From Chlorobiota bacterium (lineage in GTDB: Bacteria; Bacteroidota; Ignavibacteria; Kapaibacteriales; NICIL-2), in assembly GCA_003695605.1 (NCBI GenBank), contig RFIK01000075.1, positions 1 to 20,948 on the forward strand: a stretch of DNA of 20,948 nt, read 5' to 3'. The notes beneath the pieces are model-generated. The model was given only the letters and a program-made list of their open reading frames with translations. It was not told the DNA's origin and did not search any database. The translations under genes and the position numbers were made by a program. Positions 6,609 through 15,071 of the stretch are shown piece by piece; within the stretch, counting starts at the first letter, position 1; the number at the start of each line of letters is the position of its first letter.

Positions 6609-7915
6609 ACACAACCCACGTTGCGGCAAAGCGACCCCAGCGCGGGCTTCGTGCTCGCCCAGATGCCATCGTCGGACTGGACATTGGTACAACGAAAGTA
6701 TGCGTCATTGTCGCAGCACCCGATAACCGCAGTGGAACGCTGACTGTCCTCGGGATTGGGACCGCAGAGAATGCTGGACTTGCGCGGGGCATCGTCGTCA
6801 ACATTGAAAAGACGGTTCAGGCTATCGAGCAAGCCATCGAGCAAGCTGAGACGACATCTGGTGTTCAAATCGAGCGGATCATTGTTGGCATAGCCGGTGA
6901 CCACATCCAATCATTCCAGAGCAGAAGTGCGATTGCTGTTTCCGGCACTGGACGCGAAATCAGCCGCAGCGACATTGAGCGACTACTCGAGGATGCACGA
7001 ACGGTTGCATTGCCATCCGATCGTGTCATTCTGCATCTGTTCCCGCAAGATTACATCCTCGACGGGCAGGACGGAATCCTCGATCCCATCGGTATGAGTG
7101 GAGTTCGGCTCGAATCGAATATCCATGTTGTGACAGGACTTCGATCTGCTGTCGAAAATCTCTATCGGTGCGTCGAGCGCGCGGGACTTGTGGTAGAGGA
7201 CATCGTCCTGCAGCCGGTTGCCAGTAGTATCGCGGTTCTCGATAGCGCAGAGCGTGAGGTTGGGGTTGCGCTCATTGACATTGGCGGGGGTACAACCGAC
7301 ATTGCAATCTTCGACGAAGGGATCATTCGTCACACTGCAATGTTTGGCATCGCGGGCAACAAAGTGACCGATGACATCAAGAAAGGGCTTGGGATTGTCC
7401 ACGCGCAAGCCGAACAGGTCAAAATTGCCTATGGCCATGCCTTGCAGGAGAGCATTCTCCACGATGAAGTCTTCATGATCCCAGGAATCAACGGCCGTAA
7501 GCCGATCGAGGTCACCAAGAGTTTGCTGTGCCAGATCATTCAGCCTCGGATGGAGGAAATCTTCGAATTTGCATTCGCGGAGATCCGGCGGAGTGGATAT
7601 GCGCGGAATCTTTCGGCAGGTATAGTTCTCACCGGTGGCTGTGCGCAGTTGCGGGGCGCTGCCGAGCTAGCCGAGCGCATCTTCGGTATGCCTGTCAAGG
7701 TAGGTGTGCCAACGCTTGGCATGGGTGGATTTGCGCCTGAGGTGCAGTCGCCGATGTATGCCACTGCTGTCGGTTTAGTTCTCTATGCGCACGAAGCGCG
7801 CACGGGCAAATCATCGCTCGGGGTAGGCTTCCGTGCAAATCAACAGCGGCACCATGTGCGGATCGGTTATCGCGGGATAATCGAGCGCATCAAAACTTTT
7901 TTTAACCATCTGTAA
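6605..7915 (+). CDS. ftsA: Cell division protein FtsA
   Basis: A 436-residue actin-like ATPase that tethers FtsZ filaments to the inner membrane. Nucleotide-binding motifs are GLDIGTTKVCVIV (phosphate 1, residues 24-36), LIDIGGGTTDIAIF (phosphate 2, about 223-236) and the adenosine motif GIVLTGGCAQLRG. The FtsA-specific 1C subdomain lies between about 100 and 180 (ERIIVGIAGDHIQSF onward). The last residues, YRGIIERIKTFFNHL, are the expected C-terminal amphipathic membrane-targeting helix. Length is normal. Its start codon overlaps the ftsQ stop (ATGA), and ftsZ begins 20 bases after its end, so the three genes are very probably one transcript. Confidence 0.96.
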   Translation: MNTTHVAAKRPQRGLRARPDAIVGLDIGTTKVCVIVAAPDNRSGTLTVLGIGTAENAGLARGIVVNIEKTVQAIEQAIEQAETTSGVQIERIIVGIAGDHIQSFQSRSAIAVSGTGREISRSDIERLLEDARTVALPSDRVILHLFPQDYILDGQDGILDPIGMSGVRLESNIHVVTGLRSAVENLYRCVERAGLVVEDIVLQPVASSIAVLDSAEREVGVALIDIGGGTTDIAIFDEGIIRHTAMFGIAGNKVTDDIKKGLGIVHAQAEQVKIAYGHALQESILHDEVFMIPGINGRKPIEVTKSLLCQIIQPRMEEIFEFAFAEIRRSGYARNLSAGIVLTGGCAQLRGAAELAERIFGMPVKVGVPTLGMGGFAPEVQSPMYATAVGLVLYAHEARTGKSSLGVGFRANQQRHHVRIGYRGIIERIKTFFNHL

Positions 7916-7935
7916 CACCACTGAGCGGGGCAGTT

Positions 7936-9222
7936 ATGCAACAAGAGCACCAACCGTTCGATGTTCGCATTCACCTCGATCCTCTCGCTGCTGCTGGGGC
8001 GTGCATCCGAGTCGTCGGTGTTGGCGGTGGCGGCAGCAATGCCGTCAATAGCATGATTCGGCGTGGCTTGACGGGCGTCGACTTCATCGTTGCCAACACC
8101 GATGCCCAAGCGTTAGCCTCGAGCCCAGCACCAATCAAAATACAGTTGGGAAAACAGCTCACCCGGGGCTTGGGTGCTGGCGCGGATCCGACGATTGGCC
8201 AGCGCGCTGTCGAAGAGAGCATCGAGGAAGTCCGCGAAGCACTTGAGGGCAGCGACATGATCTTCGTCACTGCGGGAATGGGCGGTGGCACCGGTACAGG
8301 GGCTGCGCCAATTATCGCACAGCTCGGACGTGAACTCGGTGCGCTCGTTGTCGGGATTGTTACCAAACCATTCAAGTGGGAGGCTCGGCGACGGATGCAG
8401 ATTGCACTCGAGGGCATTGAACTCTTGCGCCGGCAGGTGGATGCTCTCATTGTCATCCCTAACCAGCGACTGATGGACATCATCGAGCCGACGACATCGT
8501 TCATCGAAGCCTTCCAACGAGTTGATGACGTCCTCTACAACGCAACTCGTGGGATTGCAGACATCATCAGCGGTAATGGGTACGTGAACGTAGATTTCGC
8601 AGACGTCCGCACGATTATGAAGAACAAAGGCGATGCAATCATGGGGATCGGCATTGCCAGCGGTGAGTATCGTGCACGCGAGGCGGCTATCAATGCAATC
8701 AATTCACCGTTGCTCGATGGCGTTTCCATCGCAGGGGCGGAAGGTGTTCTTGTCAACATCACTGCCCGGGAAGATGTAAGCATGGCCGAGGTAGGAGAAG
8801 CTGTGCAGACGATTGAAGAAGCAGCCGGCGAGCAAGTCAATCTCATCTTCGGTGTGGTCTTCAATTCTGAGCTTGAGAATACGATGATGGTCACTGTTGT
8901 CGCAACTGGTTTCAACCATATGGCGTCAACTGAGTCACGGACGACAGTCGTAACGAAACCGGAGCAACAAAGTCTTGCACTGGAAACAGAACAGCATGCA
9001 CGAATAGCAGCCAACGGTGGGTCAGCCTCGTACACACTGATCGAGCAACGCCCTTTGCCGGAGGCAGCACCCGTCGGGCACGCCGAAACAGCCAAGTACA
9101 ACACACCGGCGTATCTGCGTCGAAACAGTTCCGTTCCGATTGGTTCATTTCCGCATCCGAGTGGCGATGAAGCCAAACAACCGAGTGACAAACCAGCATT
9201 CTTGCGTCGAATTATGGACTAA
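7936..9222 (+). CDS. ftsZ: Cell division GTPase FtsZ
   Basis: A 428-residue tubulin homologue that assembles the Z-ring. Visible motifs are RVVGVGGGGSNAVNSM (25-40), NTDAQAL (54-60), the tubulin signature GGGTGTG (116-122), and the T7-loop region SGNGYVNVDFADVRTIM with its catalytic aspartates. A variable linker follows from about residue 330. The C-terminus ends KPAFLRRIMD, the conserved peptide that binds FtsA and other partners. A second copy, TPAYLRR (390-396), lies 29 residues earlier, and one copy is usual. Translation starts at ATG 7936 after the G-rich GCGGGG. It is the last gene of the operon; a hairpin terminator follows at 9347. Confidence 0.98.
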   Translation: MQQEHQPFDVRIHLDPLAAAGACIRVVGVGGGGSNAVNSMIRRGLTGVDFIVANTDAQALASSPAPIKIQLGKQLTRGLGAGADPTIGQRAVEESIEEVREALEGSDMIFVTAGMGGGTGTGAAPIIAQLGRELGALVVGIVTKPFKWEARRRMQIALEGIELLRRQVDALIVIPNQRLMDIIEPTTSFIEAFQRVDDVLYNATRGIADIISGNGYVNVDFADVRTIMKNKGDAIMGIGIASGEYRAREAAINAINSPLLDGVSIAGAEGVLVNITAREDVSMAEVGEAVQTIEEAAGEQVNLIFGVVFNSELENTMMVTVVATGFNHMASTESRTTVVTKPEQQSLALETEQHARIAANGGSASYTLIEQRPLPEAAPVGHAETAKYNTPAYLRRNSSVPIGSFPHPSGDEAKQPSDKPAFLRRIMD

Positions 9223-9346
9223 CAGTGGATGTCATCTCCGTTGAACGGAGGGAAGCTCAGGGCACTGCTCGTGCCGGAGAAACTGACGTCGAGCCTTACC
9301 AAACCAAACGCTTGCTCCGCAATGAGAGGGGACATGGTACACCACC

Positions 9347-9387
9347 ACGTGCGCTGGCTGCCGGACAGGCGCCAGCGCACGTCTTTT
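9347..9387 (+). terminator. Rho-independent terminator of the ftsQAZ operon
   Basis: Arms 9347-9358 (ACGTGCGCTGGC) and 9371-9382 (GCCAGCGCACGT) pair perfectly over 12 bp, with a 12-base loop that can add a small inner GCC/GGC stem. C and TTTT follow at 9383-9387. The T-run is short, but the stem is strong. The 125 bases between the ftsZ stop and this hairpin hold no convincing gene; they contain only a weak CTCCG/CGGAG stem near 9236-9250. Confidence 0.75.
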
Positions 9388-9412
9388 ACACGGCAGGGGC
9401 GTTCCGTTCGTT

Positions 9413-9420
9413 TACATTTG
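9413..9420 (+). promoter_or_regulatory. Candidate -7 promoter box for the beta-barrel protein gene
   Basis: TACATTTG is an exact TAnnTTTG match, 25 bases before the ATG at 9446. The upstream element is poor: TTTACA at 9385-9390 sits 22 bases away and overlaps the T-run of the preceding terminator. A terminator followed directly by a promoter makes this the likely boundary between two transcription units. Confidence 0.5.
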
Positions 9421-9445
9421 CAACAGCAACTACTACAGCGGATGT

Positions 9446-10162
9446 ATGCTGCGACTGTTCGGTGCAACTCTTCTTGCAATCACCGTAGCATTGGCGCAAG
9501 AGCCGATACCGGGGCGCTCCAGCTCACCGACAACAGCAGAGACAATATCACCGGACACGATCTTCATTTTTCGCTCACCACGACCGCTGTTGGCGAGTGA
9601 TCCACGCTTGACACGCACATCCCTCGGTGGCGGATTGGAGATTCTCTTTTCCCAGAGTGGATTTGGGCTCGGTGGCTATATCGAGTATCGTTCGACGGAT
9701 GTACTTTCCTACGTTCTCGACGTGGGATTTTCCGGCGCTCGCAATTCCAGTGAAATTGAGACGCTCTACGATCCAATCACGGGACGTCTCCTTGTGCCTG
9801 ACAAAGTCAATCGTCTGTTCATAATCCCACTCATGGTTGGAGTGTCGCACCGGCTGTTCCCGGAAAGTCTCGGCGAAACGATGCGTCCGTTTGTCTCCGC
9901 AGGCATTGGCCCTACACTCATTGTGTCAACGCCGTATGAGTACGAGTTCTTCCAGTCGTTTGGCTATGCGCGGGGATACGTTCGTGCTGGTGGTTTTGTC
10001 GGCGTTGGCACCTTCATTGGCGCACCATCGCGTGGTAGTCTGGCACTCCACGTCCGATACTACTACATACCCTTCGGCGGCAAAGGACTCGAAAGTATTC
10101 GGGACCGTCCAATCACAGTGTTCGGGGGTGTTTTCCTTGCGCTCAGTATTGGCTTCGATTGA
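9446..10162 (+). CDS. Secreted outer-membrane beta-barrel protein, function unknown
   Basis: A 238-residue exported protein. The N-terminus LRLFGATLLAITVALAQ is a signal peptide with likely cleavage after ALA (before QEP). From about residue 60 onward it shows alternating hydrophobic and polar strands with many Gly, Tyr and Phe residues (GGGLEILFSQSGFGLGGYIEYRS in parts; PFVSAGIGPTLIVS; LALHVRYYYIPFG). It ends GVFLALSIGFD, close to the aromatic C-terminal strand of outer-membrane barrels. About eight strands seem possible, similar to small OmpW/OmpX-like or PorT-like barrels, but no specific family is recognised. A spurious in-frame ATG-like context at 9443 is out of frame. No Shine-Dalgarno. 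The -35-like element for fumC lies in its last codons. Confidence 0.75.
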   Translation: MLRLFGATLLAITVALAQEPIPGRSSSPTTAETISPDTIFIFRSPRPLLASDPRLTRTSLGGGLEILFSQSGFGLGGYIEYRSTDVLSYVLDVGFSGARNSSEIETLYDPITGRLLVPDKVNRLFIIPLMVGVSHRLFPESLGETMRPFVSAGIGPTLIVSTPYEYEFFQSFGYARGYVRAGGFVGVGTFIGAPSRGSLALHVRYYYIPFGGKGLESIRDRPITVFGGVFLALSIGFD

Positions 10163-10180
10163 GAGCAGGCAGTATCTTTG
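10149..10180 (+). promoter_or_regulatory. Candidate promoter for fumC
   Basis: TTGGCT (10149-10154), an 18-base spacer and TATCTTTG (10173-10180), an exact TAnnTTTG match. It begins inside the end of the beta-barrel gene, whose stop is at 10160-10162. Predicted transcription start is near 10186, leaving a leader of roughly 30 bases before ATG 10215. Confidence 0.6.
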
Positions 10181-10214
10181 CTGCTCGAAGATGTGATATC
10201 CAACCTTGCATGCC

Positions 10215-11614
<1,400 letters not shown>

Positions 11615-11618
<4 letters not shown>

Positions 11619-12709
11619 CCGTGCGCGTGGTGTGCTTGGTGGTCGTCGTGCTCGGTGTGGTTGGTGCTTGTTGTGCACACGGGCAGCCACGTTCAGCAAA
11701 ACGGACTCTCGAGCGTGCCGTGGCTGCGATGAATGCCAAACGCTACGACGAGGCAGAAGCAATCCTGCGACGCCTTGTCAAGCGCTACCCGAACTACACC
11801 GACGCACGCTATGAACTTGCGCTTGCCCTCTCGCTCCAGAACAAGCTCGAGGAGGCTTTCAAGTACTGCACTGAGCTTTGCGATACAACGCTGCCGAGGA
11901 GCATGCAGCGGGAGCAATACTTCCAGTTGCTCGGATACCTCTACAGCCAACAGGATGACACCGCGCGTGCGTTCGAGGCCTACCGCATTGGTTTAGAACG
12001 CTTTCCCAATTCCGCACGGCTCCGCGTCCAGCGTGCACTCCTGCTCCGGCAGCGAGAGCAACTCGATAGTGCACGTGCTGAAATCGAGCGCGCAATAGAG
12101 GCTGACCCAACCTATCCGCTCAGCTACTACTGGGGTGCTCGATTCTACCGTGCGTCGAACGAACCGATTTGGGCGATTCTCTACGCTGAAATCTACCTCA
12201 ACCTGCGCCCCAATAGCTCTCGTGCTGATGAAATGAGTGCGCTCTGGTACAACCTCTTTCGTGAGGCAGTCGAGCAATTCGACGAAGAAAAACGCATCGT
12301 GCTCTGGCAGCCTTCTCAGCACACCATAAGCGATTCCATTCAGCGACGACCATTCCCAGAGGTTTATACCGCTGTGCTGACCGAGTGCGTGCGCCAGCTT
12401 CGATTCAACCGCGACTTCGAGCTACCACTTGCATCGCTCGACACTGCAATCGGATGCTTCATCGCCCGTTGGAAAGCGCTCGGCTATGATACGGTGTATC
12501 GGAACGTTCTCCTCGAGCGCTATGACCAACTTGCGCGTGAGGGGTTGCTTAGCGCCTACATTCACGTGCTTGGGCAGTTTGGCAAACCGATGCAATATGC
12601 CGAGTATGCAAAGAATCACCGCCAACTGCTCGCTCGACTGGAGCGGTGGGTCCTGCACCATCGGCTAACGATGACACCCCACAGCCGCGTCTGTCGCGCG
12701 TGCTGGTAA
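11615..12709 (+). CDS. Exported TPR-repeat protein, possible lipoprotein
   Basis: A 364-residue protein with an N-terminal hydrophobic segment (residues 3-18) ending VGAC, a plausible lipobox with C19 as the lipidated cysteine. A signal peptidase I site near AHG-Q is the alternative. Residues ~28-170 contain about four tetratricopeptide helix pairs: ERAVAAMNAKRYDEAEAIL, ARYELALALSLQNKLEEAF, QLLGYLYSQQDDTARAFEAY and QRALLLRQREQLDSARAEIERAI. The C-terminal half is helical with no recognisable domain. TPR proteins of this kind are scaffolds in the periplasm or at the outer membrane. The 4-base overlap with fumC suggests coupled translation rather than a shared pathway. Confidence 0.8.
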
Positions 12710-12716
12710 CAGCCAA

Positions 12717-12757
12717 TTGCTAATTTCGCCATTGTTCCATCACCGCTGATTTAGCAA
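12717..12757. promoter_or_regulatory. Inverted repeat abutting the E2 start codon
   Basis: TTGCTAA (12717-12723) and TTAGCAA (12751-12757) are exact reverse complements 27 bases apart, the second ending directly at the ATG of the E2 gene. The only promoter-like element, TAATTTCG (12721-12728), misses the TAnnTTTG consensus by one base and overlaps the left arm. The repeat could be an operator or a weak leader stem; this is tentative. Confidence 0.3.
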
Positions 12758-14569
12758 ATGAAAGTTGATGTTGTCATGCCCAAGATGGGCGAGTCAGTGC
12801 AGGAGGGCAAGATTCTGCGCTGGGTGAAAAACGTTGGTGAGCGTATCGAGCGCGATGAAGTTCTTCTGGAGATCTCCACCGACAAGGTGGATACGGAAGT
12901 TCCCGCGCCGGCATCGGGTGTACTCGTCGAGCGTTTGGCGCAAGAGGGCGATACCGTTGAGGTAGGAAAGGTCATCGCACGCATCGAAACCGAGGCAAGT
13001 GTAGCCGCAGCGACGACGCCAAGTACTCCTACCCCTGCGCCAGCTGCAGCACCAACTCCGGCGGAGCAACCAACAGCACAAGCGCCACAACCTGTCGCAC
13101 AGGATGCACCTGCACCAGCGCCACAGCCTTCACCAGCACCTACCGACGGTGGAAGTATTGTTGAGGTTGTCATGCCCAAGATGGGCGAGTCGGTGCAGGA
13201 GGGCAAGATTCTGCGCTGGGTGAAAAACGTTGGTGACCGCATCGAGCGGGATGAAGTTCTTCTGGAGATTTCCACCGACAAGGTGGACACGGAAGTCCCT
13301 GCGCCGGCATCAGGTGTGCTTGTCGAACGCTTAGCACAAGAGGGCGATACCGTCGAAGTAGGAAAGGTGATTGCTAAGATTGCGGTAGGCTCAGCACCAG
13401 TGCAAGCAGCTCCAGCGCTGCAGCCAACACCACAGCCAGCAGCTCAGCAAGCACCGCAACCAGCGTCACATCAAGCGCCAGCACAAACGACGAACGGAAC
13501 GGCAGCGGTACACTCGCCAGCTGCTACACCTGCGACGATTCCACAAGGACGTACGATGAAAATTCCGCGCAAACACGGAGAGCGATTTTATTCGCCGCTG
13601 GTCCGTACAATTGCGGAATCGGAAGGTATCTCGCTCGAAGAGCTCGAAACAATCGTTGGCACTGGACTCGGTGGACGAGTGACAAAAAACGATTTGCTCC
13701 GCTACATCCAGCAACGAGCAGCAACGCCAGCACAAGCACCGCAACCAGCCGAACCGGCGCCAGCACCGCCGCAAGTTGAAGCGCGCGTTGCACAACCAAT
13801 ACCGACGGTAGTACCAAGTCCGCCGCCGCCACAGGCGCCCAAGCCAAGCTGGGGCCCAGACGTTGAAGTCATCCCCATGGACCGGGTGCGACAGCTCATT
13901 GCAGAGCACATGGTGCGTTCGAAGCTTACCTCACCCCATGTTACAAGCGTTGCTGAAGCTGATGTGACGGGCATCATTAGAGCGCACCAGCTCTACCGCG
14001 ACGAATTCCAGCGTCGAGAAGGTATCAAACTGACGCTGACACCGTTCTTTGCAAAAGCGATCGTAGACGGTGTCAAGCAGTATCCGATGGTCAACGTCAG
14101 CGTTGATGGCACCAACATCATCGTCCACAAGAACATCAATCTCAGCTTTGCGACGTTACTTCCCGATGGCAACCTGATTGTGCCTGTCATCAAAAAAGCG
14201 CAGCTGCTCAATATTACAGGTCTTGCGCATGCTATCACAGACCTGGCAACGCGGGCACGCACCAAGAAACTGAACCCCGACGAAATCCAGGGCGGCACAA
14301 TCTCCCTGACGAACATGGGACCGTGGGGGAGTCTCTTTGGTACTCCAGTTATCAATCAGCCACAAACGGCAATCATCGGAGTCTATGCGGTGCAGAAGCG
14401 TCCGGTGGTCAAGGAAATCAACGGCGAGGATGTCATCATGATTCGTCACATGATGTACGTGACGATTACCTACGACCACCGCGTCATTGATGGAGCGTTG
14501 GGTTCGTCCTGCTTGCGTGCGATTGTGCAGTCGCTCGAAGCGATGAATCCCGAAACCGTACAGCTCTGA
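12758..14569 (+). CDS. 2-oxo acid dehydrogenase complex E2 (dihydrolipoyl acyltransferase) with two lipoyl domains
   Basis: A 603-residue E2 core subunit that takes the acyl group from E1 on its swinging lipoyl arms and passes it to CoA. Domains in order: lipoyl 1 (1-78, lipoylated K43 in STDKVDTE), lipoyl 2 (134-210, K175), an E3-binding domain (277-317, FYSPLVRTIAE to TKNDLLRYI), and the catalytic domain (about 370-603) with DHRVIDGA giving H574 and D578. Long Ala/Pro/Gln linkers separate them. The STDKVDTEVPAP lipoyl motif is common in SucB-like and branched-chain E2 proteins, so oxoglutarate, pyruvate or branched-chain substrate cannot be settled here. No E1 or E3 gene is adjacent. No Shine-Dalgarno is seen; ATG 12758 starts exactly at the lipoyl domain. 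Confidence 0.93.
   Translation: MKVDVVMPKMGESVQEGKILRWVKNVGERIERDEVLLEISTDKVDTEVPAPASGVLVERLAQEGDTVEVGKVIARIETEASVAAATTPSTPTPAPAAAPTPAEQPTAQAPQPVAQDAPAPAPQPSPAPTDGGSIVEVVMPKMGESVQEGKILRWVKNVGDRIERDEVLLEISTDKVDTEVPAPASGVLVERLAQEGDTVEVGKVIAKIAVGSAPVQAAPALQPTPQPAAQQAPQPASHQAPAQTTNGTAAVHSPAATPATIPQGRTMKIPRKHGERFYSPLVRTIAESEGISLEELETIVGTGLGGRVTKNDLLRYIQQRAATPAQAPQPAEPAPAPPQVEARVAQPIPTVVPSPPPPQAPKPSWGPDVEVIPMDRVRQLIAEHMVRSKLTSPHVTSVAEADVTGIIRAHQLYRDEFQRREGIKLTLTPFFAKAIVDGVKQYPMVNVSVDGTNIIVHKNINLSFATLLPDGNLIVPVIKKAQLLNITGLAHAITDLATRARTKKLNPDEIQGGTISLTNMGPWGSLFGTPVINQPQTAIIGVYAVQKRPVVKEINGEDVIMIRHMMYVTITYDHRVIDGALGSSCLRAIVQSLEAMNPETVQL
12767..12987 (+). repeat. Direct repeat copy 1: lipoyl domain 1 coding segment
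   Basis: This segment recurs 396 bases downstream (13163-13383). By hand alignment the copies differ at about 23 positions, nearly all synonymous. The first 70 bases have a single mismatch. Confidence 0.85.
13163..13383 (+). repeat. Direct repeat copy 2: lipoyl domain 2 coding segment
   Basis: Partner of the segment at 12767-12987, in the same frame and orientation. At the protein level only about two residues differ in the core (Glu/Asp and Arg/Lys). The linkers around the copies are not conserved, so the repeat is a domain duplication rather than a whole-region copy. Confidence 0.85.
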
Positions 14570-14590
14570 TTGGAAGCGGTTGGACACTCT

Positions 14591-14625
14591 TGCCGGCGTT
14601 GCCGCAGTGCAATGCCGGCGTTTTT
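14591..14625 (+). terminator. Rho-independent terminator after the E2 gene
   Basis: TGCCGGCGTTGC (14591-14602) pairs with GCAATGCCGGCG (14609-14620) over 12 positions including two G-U wobbles, with the 6-base loop CGCAGT, followed by TTTTT (14621-14625). The T-run supports termination on the plus strand only. It overlaps the stop codon of the convergent dtd gene (14624-14626), so the two units meet with no spare sequence. Confidence 0.9.
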
Positions 14626-15064
14626 ATTTCTCGAGCACGATGGTGACTGGACCCCAGTTGATGCTTTCGACATCCATCATCGCTCCAAAGATGCCTGTTG
14701 CAACTCGAAGCGAATATTCGCTTCGGAGTAGCGCTACGACACGTTCGTAGAGCTGTTCGGCGAGTTCTGGAGGGGCAGCCGCAGAAAAACTCGGGCGGAA
14801 GCCATGCGCAGCATCGCCATAGAGCGTAAACTGTGAGACGACAAGGATTGCGCCGCCGACATCACGAACGGAGCGATTGAAGCGGCCGTCGCCATCGGGG
14901 AAAATGCGCAGTCCTGCAATCTTCCGTGCCATCCACTGCGCAATTTCATCGGAATCGCTGCGGTGGACACCGAGGTACACCAGTAGCCCGTACTCGATTG
15001 AACCTACAGTAGCTCCATCAACGCGTACAGCCGCTTGGTGCACTCGTTGAACGACAGCACGCAT
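14624..15064 (-). CDS. dtd: D-aminoacyl-tRNA deacylase
   Basis: A 146-residue homodimeric editing enzyme that removes D-amino acids (and mischarged glycine) from tRNA, protecting translation. It starts MRAVVQRV as usual, with the active-site SQFTLYGD motif and the C-terminal NWGPVTIVLEK, whose Gly-cis-Pro pair gives the enzyme its chirality filter. Full length. It begins seven bases after the holB stop, with a weak AGAAG ribosome-binding site, and is the last gene of the minus-strand unit. Its stop codon lies in the T-run of the opposing terminator. Confidence 0.97.
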   Translation of the reverse strand: MRAVVQRVHQAAVRVDGATVGSIEYGLLVYLGVHRSDSDEIAQWMARKIAGLRIFPDGDGRFNRSVRDVGGAILVVSQFTLYGDAAHGFRPSFSAAAPPELAEQLYERVVALLRSEYSLRVATGIFGAMMDVESINWGPVTIVLEK

Positions 15065-15071
15065 GGTTCTT

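Noticed and set aside
8535..9191. Minus-strand open frame of 218 codons inside ftsZ
   Set aside because: Antisense shadow of conserved FtsZ codons; translation is Ser/Ala-rich and resembles nothing.
9229..9600. Possible small gene (123 codons) between ftsZ and the beta-barrel gene
   Set aside because: It runs through the terminator and promoter box and overlaps the signal-peptide gene in another frame; composition is not protein-like.
12996..13860. Ala/Pro/Gln-rich stretches as possible repeats or a frameshifted region
   Set aside because: The frame is intact and such linkers are normal between E2 domains.
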